Shown in pieces: positions 1 through 14,084 of a DNA stretch of 64,000 bases. Below the pieces are notes generated by a model that saw nothing but the letters and a program-made list of their open reading frames with translations, was not told where the DNA came from and searched no databases. The DNA is from Dasyornis broadbenti (lineage: Eukaryota; Chordata; Aves; Passeriformes; Dasyornithidae). How positions within the stretch are numbered: position 1 is the stretch's first letter; every line of letters starts with the position of its first letter. Location: positions 1,101,151 to 1,165,150 of the forward strand of contig VZRN01001317.1 in assembly GCA_013397935.1 (NCBI GenBank), given 5' to 3'. The translations under genes were made by a program, and so were the position numbers.

Positions 1-1474
1 CAGGAGAATGAACTCATTGTAGAAACGGTGACTAAAATGCTCCAATTCTACAAGAACAACTTTTCCCTTTTTTTTGGATAAGAAAGGGAAGTTGAACCTT
101 TCTGCAGTATCTTGAATGTTTTCTCTTCTCTTTAAAGCACATTTTGTGCCTCAGCCCTCTTTACAAAGGGGAGGCACTGGAGCGAAGCACATGCTATCTT
201 TGTTGTTCTGAGCCACAGAGGACTTGCCACAAAAGAGACAGTGAACTGCCCAGGGAACAGATGCAGTGCGTGAGATTAAAGATAAGCAAGAAACCCAAGA
301 AGTAGGCAAAAAATGCAAATTCATTGTTGAAAAATACTAAGAAACAGTATTCTCAACCACTCTGAAAGTTGTGGGTTACAGAATAAAAGAACATCAGAGT
401 TCAAAAAAAAACCCCAAAACCCAATCCTCAGAGAGTGTTCACTCCTGAAATATATCTCGGGGTGTAGATCAGACACAAGACCTGGCAGTGGGGGGGATGA
501 TTGGCTATCTCCTGACAAGAATGAAATTACTTTTTAAAATTACTATTTTAATAAAATTAATATTACCAAGGAAATTACTCTCACTGTACAGGCATACCAA
601 AAGGCCTGTCATGAATTTTGAGGTGACAGGGATGACATAGCTAGGCTATTAGAACTATATGTAAAGGCTATACATTACACCGATGTATTCTATACACATT
701 ATATATTATATGGATATGTGTGTGTATATACAGTAAATTTATAATTATAGGCCTAGTCTGTCAGTAAATACCATATTTAATATCATATTGAGCTGTGCAT
801 CTGTTTGAAACTGAGATTCAAGGCAGCTTTCCCACACTGGCTGAGAATCCAGCTCATCTTCCAAGTTTGCCAAAGGGAAACAGTTAAAACAAGTATTGGG
901 ATACAAATGAGTATTTTCTATAGTGCTGTAAAGAGCTGATATATAAGAATTCTCTTACCTCAAAGAATTTTCATGACAGAAACATGCTGGAGATATCAAA
1001 TGAGTTCTATCTTAAAATTCTACAGATAAAAAAGCCCAAGAATTCACTGAAGAGACTATGCATGAGGTCTTATTTTAGGACTGAGCAGTGGAACTATGTT
1101 TGAATGCCGTGTGGTTTGCTTGCAGGACATCATTTGTGATCCCTTTTCATGGGCAACCAGCAACAGTAACCAGTGCAGATGGCAGTGTAAGGCTCATGCT
1201 TCATCAAGGGAAACTGCACTGCTGGCTGTTGTTACTGGGCAAGTCAAGTTAAAACCAATGAAGCTGTCATGGCTGATGGTTGTGGGGGAGAAACGGAAAT
1301 GTGGCTTGGCTGAGACACCAGTTTCAAGCAGTGAAAACCACCAGCCAATCAAAGCTACTTTGCTGTAACCATTTCCAAAAAAAGCATCCTCTTTGACATG
1401 TTCAGCAAGAAGTTGTTTGGATGCTACTTAAAACTAGCTAGACCATCAGGTAAGTTCCACCACCTCATACTCAC
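1..1474 (-). other. MTM1: MTM1 intron 8 (partial)
   Basis: AT-rich sequence downstream of the GTGAGT donor that closes the last visible MTM1 exon. I looked for the next exon, which in the family begins VLSWIHPE, and did not find it, so it lies beyond the left edge. Short TA-rich simple sequence is present near 660-740. Nothing else was recognised. Confidence 0.7.
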
Positions 1475-1624
1475 TGGGATTCTATTTCGGGACCTAAAGG
1501 CAGCAACTTTCTTGAGATCATCATCTGTTGCATTGTATGGCACGACCAAGAGCGATGGGTACGTGTCACACAGCCCGTAATGCTCGTTAATGAAAGTCAC
1601 CCGCCACCGGTCATTAGGCAGCCC
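1475..1624 (-). CDS. MTM1: MTM1 coding exon 8, residues 177-226, start of the phosphatase domain
   Basis: Myotubularin removes the 3-phosphate from PI3P and PI(3,5)P2 on endosomal membranes and is needed in skeletal muscle. The exon is 150 bp, 50 codons, phase 0 at both ends, between a TGTTTTAG acceptor and a GTGAGT donor. It reads GLPNDRWRVTF at its start, DTYPSLVVVPYN in the middle and FRSRNRIP at its end. The VVPYNATDDDL and FRSRNRIP segments fit MTM1, not MTMR2 (VPANIPDEEL, FRSRGRIP) or MTMR1. With the six upstream exons, the last codon is residue 226, exactly as in human MTM1. Positions I recall as mutated in X-linked myotubular myopathy (N180, R184, P205) keep the human residue. The catalytic CX5R motif is in exons off the left edge. 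Confidence 0.97.
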
Positions 1625-2796
1625 CTAAAACACAAGACAAAGTTTATCAATGTATTTTTGGCTGAACACATAATAATTCTGCTCTTCTATTTTACAAGAC
1701 AGGATGGCCACATGGTGGCAACAACCTACCAATTTAACTAAGTACTGTTTCAAAACAATAGAAGCAAAAAAAGATTACAAGACCACACAAACCAGCTCAT
1801 CACAGATGGATTCACAGTCTTTAACAGCTGCAGAGCCATCTCATACCCTTATGTACAATTCTAGCCTTAAAGTAAGTTTCAAAACAATGACTGAAACTAG
1901 GAGAGGTATTTCTTCAACTGTGGGATTGAGGAGAGAAAATTACCTTCTCTCCTTCCTTAAAACTCTGCCTTTCCACCTTCCCTAGTGAAGAGGGACTGTG
2001 CTCCTGAGTAGCTGGGGGAGGAAGTCTCACTATAACCTTTCTTTCCTGTAGCCTGATACTACCTTCAGGTTAAAAGTAAGATTCAGGGTAACTTTCTTAT
2101 TGAGAAAGAACAACTCATAGTTGCATTCTGCCCAGTAAGGCAGTTCCAGGAAACAGAAATACTGATAAGTCCTCCACACATGCACAGTGGGGTTTGTGTA
2201 GGTATTTGTATTTTACCTTTTTTGGGCCTTAGGCTTCTAAACCATGAACCAAAAAACTATGAAGGAGAAAGAAATTAAGGAAGTCCTTATTGTTCGCTAT
2301 TTCATTTTTTAAAAATGTAATACTTAAATCAAATTATCTAACAGACATTTTAAAATGAAATATCATCCCCTTTCATTGACATTTTTCCAAGATCACCTAA
2401 AGACCAAGGAAGAATACTGACAGACATCTGCAATTTCTGTAAAGCAATGCTGTTTCTAAAACAAGATGCTTTTTTTCTCCCCACTTCACTTTGGGAAGAA
2501 AAACAAATCCAACCTATGTTTAGGACACTGTAGTTACATATTTGGCACATTCTCCCTACCCTGTGCTCACTTAGCAGTGGCACATTGTAAGAGGCATCAA
2601 AAACTTTCCTTTAAAGAGCAAAGACTACCTTCCCATGACATTCTACGTTTTTTAAAGGTTCCAGTGTTTTATTTATTTTCTTTTCTTCAAGTTGCATTTC
2701 CATCCTCTCCCAACAGCTGAAATGCACAAACAGTAACTCCTCTACGCAAGTTAGGAGATGTGGAAGCACCAGACAATGGCAACTGTAATAACTCAC
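1625..2796 (-). other. MTM1: MTM1 intron 7
   Basis: Intron of 1,172 bp with a GTGAGT donor at its upper end and a TGTTTTAG acceptor at its lower end. It holds no recognised repeat or gene. Confidence 0.85.
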
Positions 2797-2880
2797 CTGT
2801 CTCCTGTATTCAGACATGGGGTTGTACACCATCCACCCATTTTCAGAAAACTTTTCTTCATTTACAAAGGCAAAAAAAAG
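2797..2880 (-). CDS. MTM1: MTM1 coding exon 7, residues 149-176
   Basis: This 84 bp exon (28 codons, phase 0 at both ends) lies between an ACATCTTACAG acceptor and a GTGAGT donor. It reads LFFAFVNEEKF at the start and VYNPMSEYRRQ at the end. The human MTM1 counterpart, as I recall it, is PLFAFLNEEKF and VYNPVEEYRRQ. MTMR2 has EYKEVFPENGW and YDPLLEYRRQ, so this exon also favours MTM1. It covers the end of the PH-GRAM domain and the linker to the phosphatase domain. E157, a disease position in human, is kept. Human P149 is Leu here, a single-base change (CTT against CCT). Confidence 0.96.
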
Positions 2881-5800
2881 CTGTAAGATGTAAAAGAAGC
2901 TTATTACACCAAACTCTGACTGCAAATGGCAAATATGAGGTCTCATCATCAGTTATACCCTAATGCTTGCCACAAAATAGGACTGACTGCTCCGTGCCAG
3001 CCACACTCTCTCCATTTTTATCTGGTATGTGCCAGGCTGTAAAGCAAAGAGTAGCGAGTAACAACACAGGTCTGCGAATGAAATAATGAAAATATAACAA
3101 GTTACGAGGTGACAGAATAGAAATTATAAAGCTTAACTGGATGGATGTTTTATTTTTTACTGTCGAGAGGTTGAAATGTTTTACAATGCTTTATTTCCTG
3201 TATTTCACATTATCACCAAATAAATGATCGTCTTCCCACCAAATTTCTCCAACTGGCATAGCTTCAATTACCACATACAATATTAGATGCTAAATTCAAA
3301 GTGTAAAAGGGTTTTAATTGCTCTTCATTGCATTAGGAAGCAGCTGCTTTTCTGCATCCCCTCCCTAAGAGGATCTTTACTAAGAGAAAGCCCAGCTACT
3401 GTAAAACTCCATGAAAGTTAAAAAGTTGCTGAAAAAGTTGTTGAAGATGAAATTATTAGCTGCTTACACTGCCTATTTTTCACCTGCTTTGTTGCTGTCC
3501 CACAATTCATTTATAAACACAGCAGCCTCACTCAGCATTCCACCAAGCTCCTCATACCTCTTAGCTTCTCCTTCCAACAAATTCCAAGTGGGGTGTATTA
3601 CCTAACTAACCCCCTTTCCCTCCCTTGGTTTGTTTCTACAGTTAAGGATGAAAGCAAAAGTAACGTTTATTTTAAGAATTTCCCTCACTGAGAAAATGGA
3701 TTTTGGTGGCCTACAAGTTCTTTAGATGCCAAAAGGAGTATGAAACAAAGTTGTTTCAAAAAAAAAGAAAAAGAAAGAAACACAGAAGAGAATGTGTTGT
3801 CCTGAGCTAACCGAGCAACAGCAGCCAAAGCAGAAAACACTCCAGAGCCCATCATAGCTCATCTGTAACAAAAGAACTGAAAGTCTCCTAGCTATTCAAA
3901 AACATTAAAAGGAGAAACTGAATGCTAAACTGAACGTAACACATCTGCTGTCATTTTCACAGGTGCAGACCGGAATTGAGGAGAAATGCAGAAAACCTAG
4001 TAGGCAAGAAAAAGAAATTTGTGGTCTAAGGTGCCTTAATTCTGTCTACAAAGGTCCAGAGAAAAGGCAATGCTTCAAATCTGAAACACTGCCCCTGTGG
4101 AAGAGGCTTTGGATCTTAGGAAGGCTCCAGGCAATTCTGCTCAGCCCAATATGTTACACTGGTTTAAATACTGAACAGCTCAAATCAATACACAAAACAG
4201 AATCCTCCTCAAAAGGAGTAGTTTTTTCCTCACGCAGTTCAAGTAAACAAATACTTTATAAGGATGTTACTGCTCACTCAAGACACTTTACTTCACTAGT
4301 TTTACAAACTGGAACTTTAAATTAAATCACTATTTTAGAGCAAGTCCACTCACTGGCAAGTTTGCAGCACTAAACAGTGCATTCCCTGGTTTTGTTTTCT
4401 TTACCATTTTTAAAGCAGTAGACCTTCAGTGCAAGTAAACATTACAAATTCTTTTGACTAAGTAAATTGCTATCAAGTGGTACGGAGGGAAAGATGAAGA
4501 AAAGAAATGGACTCTTATCAGAAAAAAACTCCATTCCATTAGAAGCAGATGCAAGTATCAAAAGTTAAGCAAAAAAACTGAAAAAGGTTGTTTAATTGCA
4601 AACAAGGAATACAGCAAAATGGGAATATCCCTATCTGAAGCAGTAGATCCAACCGATTTGCTGAACTATTAATAAGCAGCTACACACAAGAACCATCCCC
4701 TCCTCCCAAAGGAATTTGCTATATCCCGAAGAGCAACTATGCTAAGAATTCACCAAGGAACCAGAGACAAAGGAGAATCCTATAACGGTAGGAAACAGAA
4801 ACACTGGAATCCTAACAGATCACTTAAAAGATGTTTTTGAAGGCAGGAATGAGATTTTTATTTAAGTTCCTACTTACTGCAAGTTTCCTCATGAGAACCT
4901 AAAAATTACCCAGCTGAAACTCTGGTAAATAAAACTCATGAGTTTATTACAGTGCAGTGTGATAGGTATTACATAGAACAGGTTTTTACTGACAAATAAA
5001 AAAAATGTTGCTCCAAACTAAAAATAAATGGCAGATATGCTGCTTGTGTCATCCACAAAAAAATCCACAAGACATCAGAGGGAAAACTGCATTTTGTTTT
5101 CACCTTTTAAAAACTAGGGTTAAATTTATCATGCACAAGGGGATGGATCGAATCCTTTCTGAAAGAACAATGTCCTTCTATGTACAACATAATTCATTTA
5201 AAACACTTGGCTACAGCAGCTTTACCACATCTGCTACAAAAGCTTTCAGTCACACAGCCCACAACTATTTAAGTGGACAATTATGCTTCATTGGTTTTGT
5301 TGACATTCCAGGTAGTACAAATTCTTTCTATGTTGCTCAATAAAAAAAATAAATTCATTAGTAGAATGGATCAACCAGCAAAACCCTGAAATCTAACAAG
5401 TCACAGAACACTACAATGAATGCAGAGGTGTATCGAGCAAAATTTGAACTCAAATTTTTATATGAACAATTCAGAGAAAACTCCTGTGTTGTATAACACA
5501 GAAGCAGTATTTAAAAATAACCAGTCTCTAAAATCCTGAAGAATTAAAAACTATTTTTCTTCTGCAAGCATTGACTAAATTAAAACAAAAGTTTTATACA
5601 CACACATTTGGATGTGCACCATTGTGCACAGCCTGCACAAGTAATCTGGTGACTACTGAAAGTCTTACTCCCTGTACCAAATGATTAAAGATCTGAATTC
5701 TGCCCCCACTACCCCCAATAGCTTCTCAGATAAGACTTGAAACACTCTGTGAAGATGGCCAGAGCTTTAGTTCAGTCTAACTGCTGGAGTCTAAAATACA

Positions 5801-7932
5801 GCAACATCCCCACTCTACCTTACGCCCATTTCTCCCAACAAAATATACAAAGTATTATTGTGTTATGTTGTTATTAAAACAGAGTAGGAGAACATGAATG
5901 CAATAATCTGCATACATTTATACTCAGTTCAGATAGTTCTATTTAATTTCTAACTACAGTTTAACTTCAGTGTAACAAGCAAGCCACCAGTATAACCATT
6001 TTAATAAAATAATCATATTCTTAACATAAGATATATGCTTGGATACAGCTGCATTTTGTGCTAAATATGGCTCTTACTGACACAGCTCACATGTTTGCAC
6101 ATTACTTTTTTTTTGTTTGGAACAAAATGTGATAATGAGAAATATGAAGTGATTTCTATGGAATAACATTTTTGTACAAATGGGTATTTTATTATTCTAA
6201 TGCACCAAACTGATAAACCACATTATAGTCAACAAGTAAAGGTGATAAATACATATTTAGATCCCAGAGGGGTTTGCTGTAGTTCAGGTGAGTTTCACAT
6301 CTGCACTAATGACCCACATATTTCCACTTTTGTCCTGAATAACCCAAGATGACAGATTAAATGCACTATGCTTGTACATGTATGTCTTGATCAACTTAAT
6401 GCTGCTGAAGCTTTCACCTCACAGTGCATGAAATCTGAACGCAATTTTACAGTGAAACAGGCAAATGGCAAGGAAAAATTATGCCATTCACAATATAATA
6501 TGCATAGGTTTTCTTATCACTTGACATAAGATTTGAGAGACGTTATCTTAGTAAAACTACGTGGCTTTTTGTGGATACAGGTTCCTTCACATCAGAGCCC
6601 CTCATACACACATTTTTATGTGGGGATGAAAGCAGGGAGGTCACTCGACTGCCCACAGGCATTCAGTACAGACCAGCTGGGTGTGTATTTATATCCTTCA
6701 GATGCAGAGGGCAGAGAAAGGTCAGAGAAGAACAACACGAGCAGCTCTCGGAATCGCGTGGCCCCGTGAGGCAGCAAAGCCCTGCCAGCCTCTCTCAGGG
6801 CACCGCTGTTCATATAGGAAGCCTTTCAAATACCATAATAATATAAAGTTGGCCAGTTTCAAGCCTTCTTCACACATCTTCTCTTCACATCTCTGGTCTC
6901 TCCCTGCGAGCTCCTCCTTCTTCCCAAACAATACTTTAGGTATTCTGAGTCTCCACTATGATCTCCACTCATTTCTTTCTTCCTTCCACACACAAACTTC
7001 CATTCCCTTCTCTCATTGTTAATCCTGCCTCTCCAACAAAAAGCTCTTCTCCACAGCTCCTGCTGCACCCAGTCTATCTTCCCAGGAATTAAATCAACTG
7101 CAGCTTCATCAGATGTGTCCAGATTCGAGTGGAAATTAAAAAAATGTAAAACATACATTCAAGAGATATTCAGGTTCAGAACAATATCGCAGTAAAACAG
7201 TAGTGTGTTTCATTGTTGGTTTTTTGAGATCATGAATAGGTTTTTCAAAGTCAAGAACATACAATCATAAAGCAGAACTGTGGTTTGTACAGGTGCACCT
7301 GAGGCAACTCTCCATTAGTTTGGTTGGATACTAAGGACAAACAGCAGCACAAGTTTAAAGCAGACAACTTGCTCAACACGTCAGTGTTTCAGGCAACAAG
7401 CCTGAGCTGGCCTCCCTCCTCTCACCACTGTGACTGGCTAGCTGAAAGTTACTTAAGTAAAACACAGATTTACCTCAAGTTATACTGATTATTTGTTTTA
7501 TATCACATCTTGAGTTCAAGGTACGATAATCTGCAGTTACTTCCAGTGCACTGATCCTGTCTGTCTAAATTTGATGGAGATTAATACTACATGTCTGATA
7601 GAATCAATTCTGATTAGTCTATCAACTAATTAAAAATCAGTTTCAAATTCTTTTCAGCTGCCATGGGAAACAAAGAAGAAATCAAATATGAAACAAGTAA
7701 GAAATCAAGGAAGTATAGTAAATCATCACTCAGCACTTACAGGGTGCAAAGTTTGTGACTTTTCAATACTTGTAGCTGCCAAAACCAAGCAAGACTCACC
7801 ACACATCAGCTAAGACTGCTGAAAAAGCAAATTAAAGCCCCTGCACAGAATGGAAGTAGGGATTTCATTGCAGATCCACAGTCTAAAAGCAGATGACTAC
7901 TGCTTCACTTGAACCAGAAGGCTATTACACTT

Positions 7933-7954
7933 AAAAAAAAAAAAAAAAAAAAAA
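7933..7954 (+). repeat. poly(A) tract, 22 A
   Basis: Uninterrupted run of 22 A inside MTM1 intron 6. No target-site duplication or recognisable retroelement body was seen next to it. Confidence 0.95.
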
Positions 7955-8239
7955 CTTTCAAATCTTGTAACATTTTTGATAAACTACCTTTTATGCTTCA
8001 CTGTGCAAATAATTGTTTACTTCCTTGCAGGTGCTAACCCACAATTTCAATACAGTCTCTTTTTTGAAGCCTCCTACAGAGTGCTTGTCTTCAACATTCA
8101 ATTTATCCTTACCATTCTGTACACAATAATACATAACCAGTAATACACTGGTTGCCCAAAACACAACATAGTTCTGTGAGATAAAGGAGAAAGCAGCTGC
8201 AATCTGACAATACAGTTTAGCGACCAGTCTATTTAGAAG

Positions 8240-8360
8240 CATAAATACAATGTAAATACATAAACATCAATATAAATACAATAGTTACATATTTACTCTA
8301 AATACATGTTATACTCATACATGAATATATAACATACATACAATTTATTAAATATTTGTC
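8240..8360 (+). repeat. degenerate ATAAATACA-type simple repeat
   Basis: Repeated but imperfect units such as ATAAATACA, GTAAATACATAAA and ATATAAATACA give a low-complexity AT-rich patch. No function is implied. Confidence 0.6.
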
Positions 8361-11300
8361 CAGTCTTTATGTATTGCAAAAGAAGAAAGCAGTAAAACTT
8401 GAACAAAAAGGTGCCGCACACCTGTGAAGAAAGTCAATTGCTTTTTTAATTTCTAACTCACAGGTGTCTGCTTTTCATATATTATAAATCACTAAGTTTC
8501 TACTCACTGTAAAGGCTGTCAGTTTCTCAGTGTCTTTAAAAATACCATTATCCCTACCATTAATGGCATTCAGTATGCCATTACCACAACCCAGCCACTT
8601 ACACCTTACTTGTTCATATAACTAAACACTAAAAACTAAGGTCAGACACTGTGGTGCTGGTGTAACTACCCTCTGACCCTTAGTGAACACCAGTGTCTCA
8701 TCAAAATGGGCATTCCCGCAGAGCTACGGCGGTTAGGAATAAACATGGCAGATATCATGGTGCTGAATGATCTTAAAAAAATGATGTGTAGTTTCATGAT
8801 AAGATCAGGAAGTGAAGCAGCTGCTACTTAGAAATTAAACTAAGAGACCAAATATATCTCATCTTTTGTGGTGTACTAAAAAATCTCATTTGGGGGTTTG
8901 GTTCTTTCAGTTTCATTTTTTCAAACTTTTAAAAAAAACACTTTCAGCAACAACTTTCTTTCAATTAGCACAAGTCTGCAAATGCAACAGAGGATGAGCA
9001 ACAGCAGCTGTTTGCTCCCCATCAGCCAAACTGTCAGTCAGATGACCTATCAGATTTTACTTTAATTTGCTGATTCAAGGAGATCTGAACCCAAGCTATG
9101 GTCAAACTGGAGACAAACAAGAATTAGCTTCTGGAAGTAAGCACAAAGGACAATGCTGAGGCACTGAGGAACAATTGTGAACAGAGCTGTGATTTTTTAT
9201 AGGCTCTTAAACACTGGGATGGAGACAAGTCTTGAAAACAGTAAGTACACTCCACTCAGAAATCATCGTTTGGGTTTTATTTACCATCCATTTGTATGAG
9301 AATGGTACAGCATGAAGAAACAGAAGCAAGGCATCTCTATCAGTTCCTGTTTAGGATCAGCTCTTAGGATATAGTTCCACTACAGCTGAAAATCAAGCAC
9401 ATAAAAATCTGATACAAAAAAATAAAAATACAGATAAAAATCAGGACAGTGAAGCTTTTGAACTTTATTGTCCTGATGATACCTTCTTTCTACTGCAGAG
9501 CTGTACAAGCATCAGTGCTGCTGAACCAGCTAAGACACAAAGGATGCGGTTCCATAAGACGGTCTGAGCTAAACTAACGTTTTATCATTGCTAAAAATGG
9601 GACATCCCCACTCTTTTTTTCTCCTGCCTGCTTCCTGTTCCACTCACATGCCCTCTCTTACACCGGTTCTGATGCATATTGATTTCAAACCAGGTCTCCT
9701 CAAATTATTAAAAGCAGCACAAGACTAACCAGAACATTTTGTGCTGGGTAAGTGAGTTACACCAGCTTACTTAGTGATTATACAAATAACACTTTGGTAT
9801 TAGAAGAATAATCAACTACATGGCTGGACGGTAGAGAGGAGATCAGAAAAGAGCAAGGGGGTAAAGCTTTTATTTTTATCTCCTCGCTTAGCTTTAGCTC
9901 TTTTCAGTTCCCTATCTGCTTCATCACGCAGCCTCAAACTCATATGGGAAAAAGCAAGGCAGGAATGAAAAACCAGGCAGAAACACTCACCTTTGGCAGG
10001 GTCAGTTTAAACTGCTTGCCAAAATACAATGAAAGCACACCAAAAAAATCACACACTTGTGTAGCTCATGTTAAAGTTAAGGGCTCATCCACACTGTGAC
10101 ATTAGAAAATAAGGAGAGGTGCAACTTCAGATGTAACACAGGCTCACTTTACTCCCTCCAAAATAATTCTAATTCCTACTGGATATGCCCTGCTTCAGAC
10201 ACAGCTATGAGACAAAGTTTAGCCACTTTTCACACTGTCACTGTCTTCCAAACTTCAGTGCTTTACTGAATCTGAGGGCCAAATTACTACTGCCCCAACC
10301 AAGACTTTTGTCATTAAACATGACTTCTGCTGGCAAGTGGCCTTCACACAGGCAATATAATGATCAGCTTTACTAGGGTCTACAGGTCCAGCAAATAAAG
10401 CAGGAAGTGGACAACTCCACACATTACTCACTGCCATCACTAGACAGGATCTCTGGGTCTTTATGGATGACAAAACCTAATACAAGTCCACATCTCATCA
10501 CCAAGTTATTCAAGCCCTGTAGTTGAATTATCCCACAAGGCACTCTCCTAAGTCAAGTACAACTTGATTTGCCCATATTCACTACATGCAATCCTCAAAA
10601 ACCCCAATTCTTCAGCATGAGAATGTGGATAAGATTGCATAGGCACGATGGAATCTAGAATGCAACAAGTATTCAACAATACACTTGACTGTGCCCCAGA
10701 TAACCCAGTCTACAGCCCTCTTGCAACAGAAGCCAGGACCCCATGGTGTCTAGAAGCCATTTTTGACCTGAACCTCTCTGTAACTTGATATTTCCACATG
10801 CAGCTTCCTCTTTTCCATCATATTTTCAAAGTCCATATATCCTATCATGCTTTCAATCATTCTCCATTTTAAAATGGATAAAATGGCAACAGTAGAGTTA
10901 AAGACATATTCACTTAATAACACTCATCTTCTTTGTTATTACAACTCCTTACCTCACAACTATCCAAATGTAGAAATCTGTTTAATTTCTAAAGGCCTAT
11001 TCACCAACACTACAAAATATTCTCAGCAAAAGCATTTATTTTTCCTTATGCTTTCATTCCATAGCTTGCATACAGAATGAAAATTTCTGCAGGATACTTC
11101 TGAAGACTTAAATGTTTATAGAGTCCAGCCCATTGACTGACAAGTATCTTCATAGAAGGAAATAAGATTCTTGCTGCATCTTCATATACTCAATTCTTCA
11201 AACAAAGTTCTTAAAAATTCAGAGCAGAACCTTCCAATATTTTATGAAAAGTGGTCTTATAGAACTACCTAAATTAAAGCACACCAATGAACTGAAAGTT

Positions 11301-11941
11301 GAATATTACGATGGACAAAGTGAAGCAGTTACTAAAGAGATGTCAAATGATTCACACTAAGGACAGTGCACAGATTTCAAAGAAATGGAAGATAATGATT
11401 AGCTTGCATCACTGTTGCTCAATTCCTTCCATAATTTGCATTTTTAACCTGCAATAAATCTGTGCAAATTCATAACTGTATGCCTGTTGTATTCTTCATT
11501 TGTTTTATCAATAAAACAAGTGTTGTCTTACCATTTCATCTTCTCCCGAAGTAAAACTTCTGGTTATTCATATTTATCATTGCCTTGGAGACTGTCTGAT
11601 TGATTAATGCTTTCAAGAAGTCAAATAAGGCATGTATTCCCTATATTCCCTAATTACAGAGGGTAACTTGCAGTTTCTAAGCAATGAAATCTGTATGGAG
11701 CAGAGGTGCTCAGTAGTTTACCTGGAGTACAGCATATGGCATCCATAATTTTACAAAATATATATCTGTAAGTGTTGTAAATACACAAAATAAAGCTGTT
11801 TTTTAGTTTATGCTGACACCAGATTCTGTGATTATATTTTTTAAGCAGCCATGATGTAGCCATTACTAGGTCAAACAGGTAAAGTTAATTGGCAAGAACT
11901 CTGCATTAATACAACTCAGCAGTAGAAATGATGTAACTTAC

Positions 11942-12043
11942 CAAGTTATGTGACTGGGGAAAAGCATATTTTGTGAGGACTTCAAATATATCTCTTCTAC
12001 TGTGCCCTTCTTGTTTTAATGCAAACCGTAAATTCCTCATATC
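11942..12043 (-). CDS. MTM1: MTM1 coding exon 6, residues 115-148
   Basis: A 102 bp exon (34 codons, phase 0) between a TTTGTTTTAG acceptor and a GTAAGT donor. It encodes part of the PH-GRAM domain, the N-terminal phosphoinositide-binding module of myotubularins. It begins DMRNLRFALKQEGHSRRD, identical to human MTM1 as I recall it, and ends KYAFPQSHNL where human has RYAFPLAHSL. It joins in frame to TGTAAA (Cys-Lys) at the end of the upstream exon and to LFFAF downstream. Confidence 0.97.
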
Positions 12044-12941
12044 CTAAAACAAAGCCATTGTCTGTTAGGTGAACCAAAACTATAAGATGCTTCTCTCTGT
12101 ACAAGTGCTATATTATACACTAAACATGACTTAGAATCTGCTTGCAACACATCTCAAACCCTTGTGAATATTCAGCTTTATTTCTTATCCTATATAATAA
12201 AGAATTGTACAGATAAAGCAGTACCACACTCTGTGTGCTGCAAGCACCACTTTGGCACGAAGCTGTCAGAAATGGCTCTATTTGATTCACTAAACAGTCT
12301 CATGAGTTATTGAAAGTTTGCAGGATGGGAATTACCCTGTTTTCAAAACAACCATTTGCCAATAATCTGTGTAGAATACATTGCTCCTATTTTCTCATCA
12401 CTGCTGTCAAAAATAAGCGATCTACGTGTTAACGGCTAAGAATCAAATGTGCACAAACTCAATTAATGAATCCAGTAAAGGACCCTGAATTATCCACTGG
12501 GATCTCCCCTATGACTGCATTTTTTTCATGGAGACATAATGTTTTGTAAGACTATAGGTATTTGTTACATAAGTTTTTCACTGGCTTTATAGTTTACAAA
12601 GACCCCATTCGAAGTGTTCTTCAAAGGTATCAGAATTATTAAAAAGATTCCTTTTAGAACAAAAGAAATAACAAAGCAATGCAGGAATAATGCGTTAAAA
12701 TACAACTACTGTGCAAAGTCTTGTCAATTAGTGATTTGGAAATCAAAATCAATCCCTCTCCTTGTATCCAGAGAGGACAGTTAAACAGTCCTCTATACAA
12801 AACGTATTTGCCCATCTAGTTTCAAAAAGCTCCTTTTAAATTCAGCTGTAAGCACGTACTTTTTCCTTCCCAGAAACACATAATCAGTGAGAAAAGGAAC
12901 CTCCAGATTTCACTTCGTACTGAATTACTGGAAAGTCTTAC
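12044..12941 (-). other. MTM1: MTM1 intron 5
   Basis: Intron of 898 bp between the GTAAGA donor and the TTTTAG acceptor. No repeat or gene was recognised. Confidence 0.85.
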
Positions 12942-13052
12942 TTTACAGGTTATATCTAATCCATAAGAGTTCTCTCCTCTGCTTGACGCTCCTCCCATTT
13001 TTTCAATCCTTGAAATTACGCCCAACGGAACGTTCAGTATCACAACTGGATC
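12942..13052 (-). CDS. MTM1: MTM1 coding exon 5, residues 78-114
   Basis: A 111 bp exon (37 codons, phase 0) between a TTTTCTTGCAG acceptor and a GTAAGA donor. It reads DPVVILNVPLGVISRIEKM at the start and SSRGENSYGLDITCK at the end, near-identical to human MTM1 (VPLGVISRIEKMGGATSRG, recalled). MTMR2 has VNRVEKIGGASSRG and ends LETVCK, so the ISRIEKM and LDITCK spellings again pick MTM1. It lies in the core of the PH-GRAM domain. L87, a disease position in human, is Leu here. Confidence 0.97.
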
Positions 13053-14084
13053 CTGCAAGAAAAGTTTGAGTAAGAAAAAGATTAATGTGAAGACTCAAGC
13101 AAAATGTTCTTATACATTCCAGAACAGAAAGCAGACATGAAATACATACAGGAAACAAAAGCACGTTTCTGCCTGAGTGTCCTCTCCCAACATGTTATGA
13201 AGTCTGTACAGTCGCTCTACAGCCCTGAGCACCATCCAGTTTAACATGCTACAAAAATACTTCATACCTTGTTCAGCATGCAGGGAAAATGGTGGCAACA
13301 CCCTAAACGATGCCTTCTGCCAAAAGATGCCTAAAAGATGCCAATACTGACTGCCACTACTTGCTAATATTGCTTTATTCATATACAGCATAAAGTAGAA
13401 CCAAATGAAAAAAGACATTACTAGTACAGTTAGCTACAGCCCAGAAAGACCTCAGTTCAATAGTCCCAAATCCCTATTTTTTAAAAAAACCCCATATTAT
13501 GAAACAGATCACAAACACATTTTATTCTCTTCCATGTCACTACTTATGAAACACATTACCACTTCCCCCACCCACATAGGGTGCTATTGATCAAAGTATT
13601 TTTCTTTTCTAACAGCAAGGACAATCAAAGTCTTGGTTTACTGACAGCCATTTTAAGAATATTGCACATCATTAGTTGCTGCCCTTGATCTATCACAGAT
13701 TAAGTGTAAAGGGAATAGCTATCAAAAAAGCTCTAACAGACAAAAGATAAAGGTATCAGTTCAGTGTAAGTGATTAAACTGTAATTTTACCAGGCAAAAT
13801 CTCACTTTTACAATACATTTAGCTTTAAAGAACTTCTGTTTTTACACAGATTTCTCAGTGGCACAAAGGTAATTACTATTTAGTCATTATAGAATTAAGA
13901 TATGATTATTACAAACATTACAGACCATTTCAAGCAAAAAGCCTCCCATGCAATTCCACAAGCATATGTGTGCCAAAACTAAAACAAATGAACTGGCCAC
14001 AAAAAAATTCCAAGGTAGTAAGGGTGAACAGAAGGGAGTTTAAAGCCAACTCATCCCATGCAGTAATTGAGGCATATTACTCAC
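13053..14084 (-). other. MTM1: MTM1 intron 4
   Basis: Intron of 1,032 bp with a GTGAGT donor and a TTGCAG acceptor. A 102-codon minus-strand frame at 13110-13418 is unlike any family I know and has no splice support. No repeat was recognised. Confidence 0.85.

Larger units (their letters stand above)
2881..11941 (-). other. MTM1: MTM1 intron 6
   Basis: The second longest MTM1 intron in the window, 9,061 bp and AT-rich throughout. It contains a 22-base A run at 7933-7954, TA-rich sequence with ATAAATACA-like repeats at about 8240-8360, and a pyrimidine-rich stretch at about 6860-7085. Several open frames up to about 120 codons occur on both strands, with no family resemblance and no splice support. 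I see no exon between residues 148 and 149, which join in frame. Confidence 0.85.
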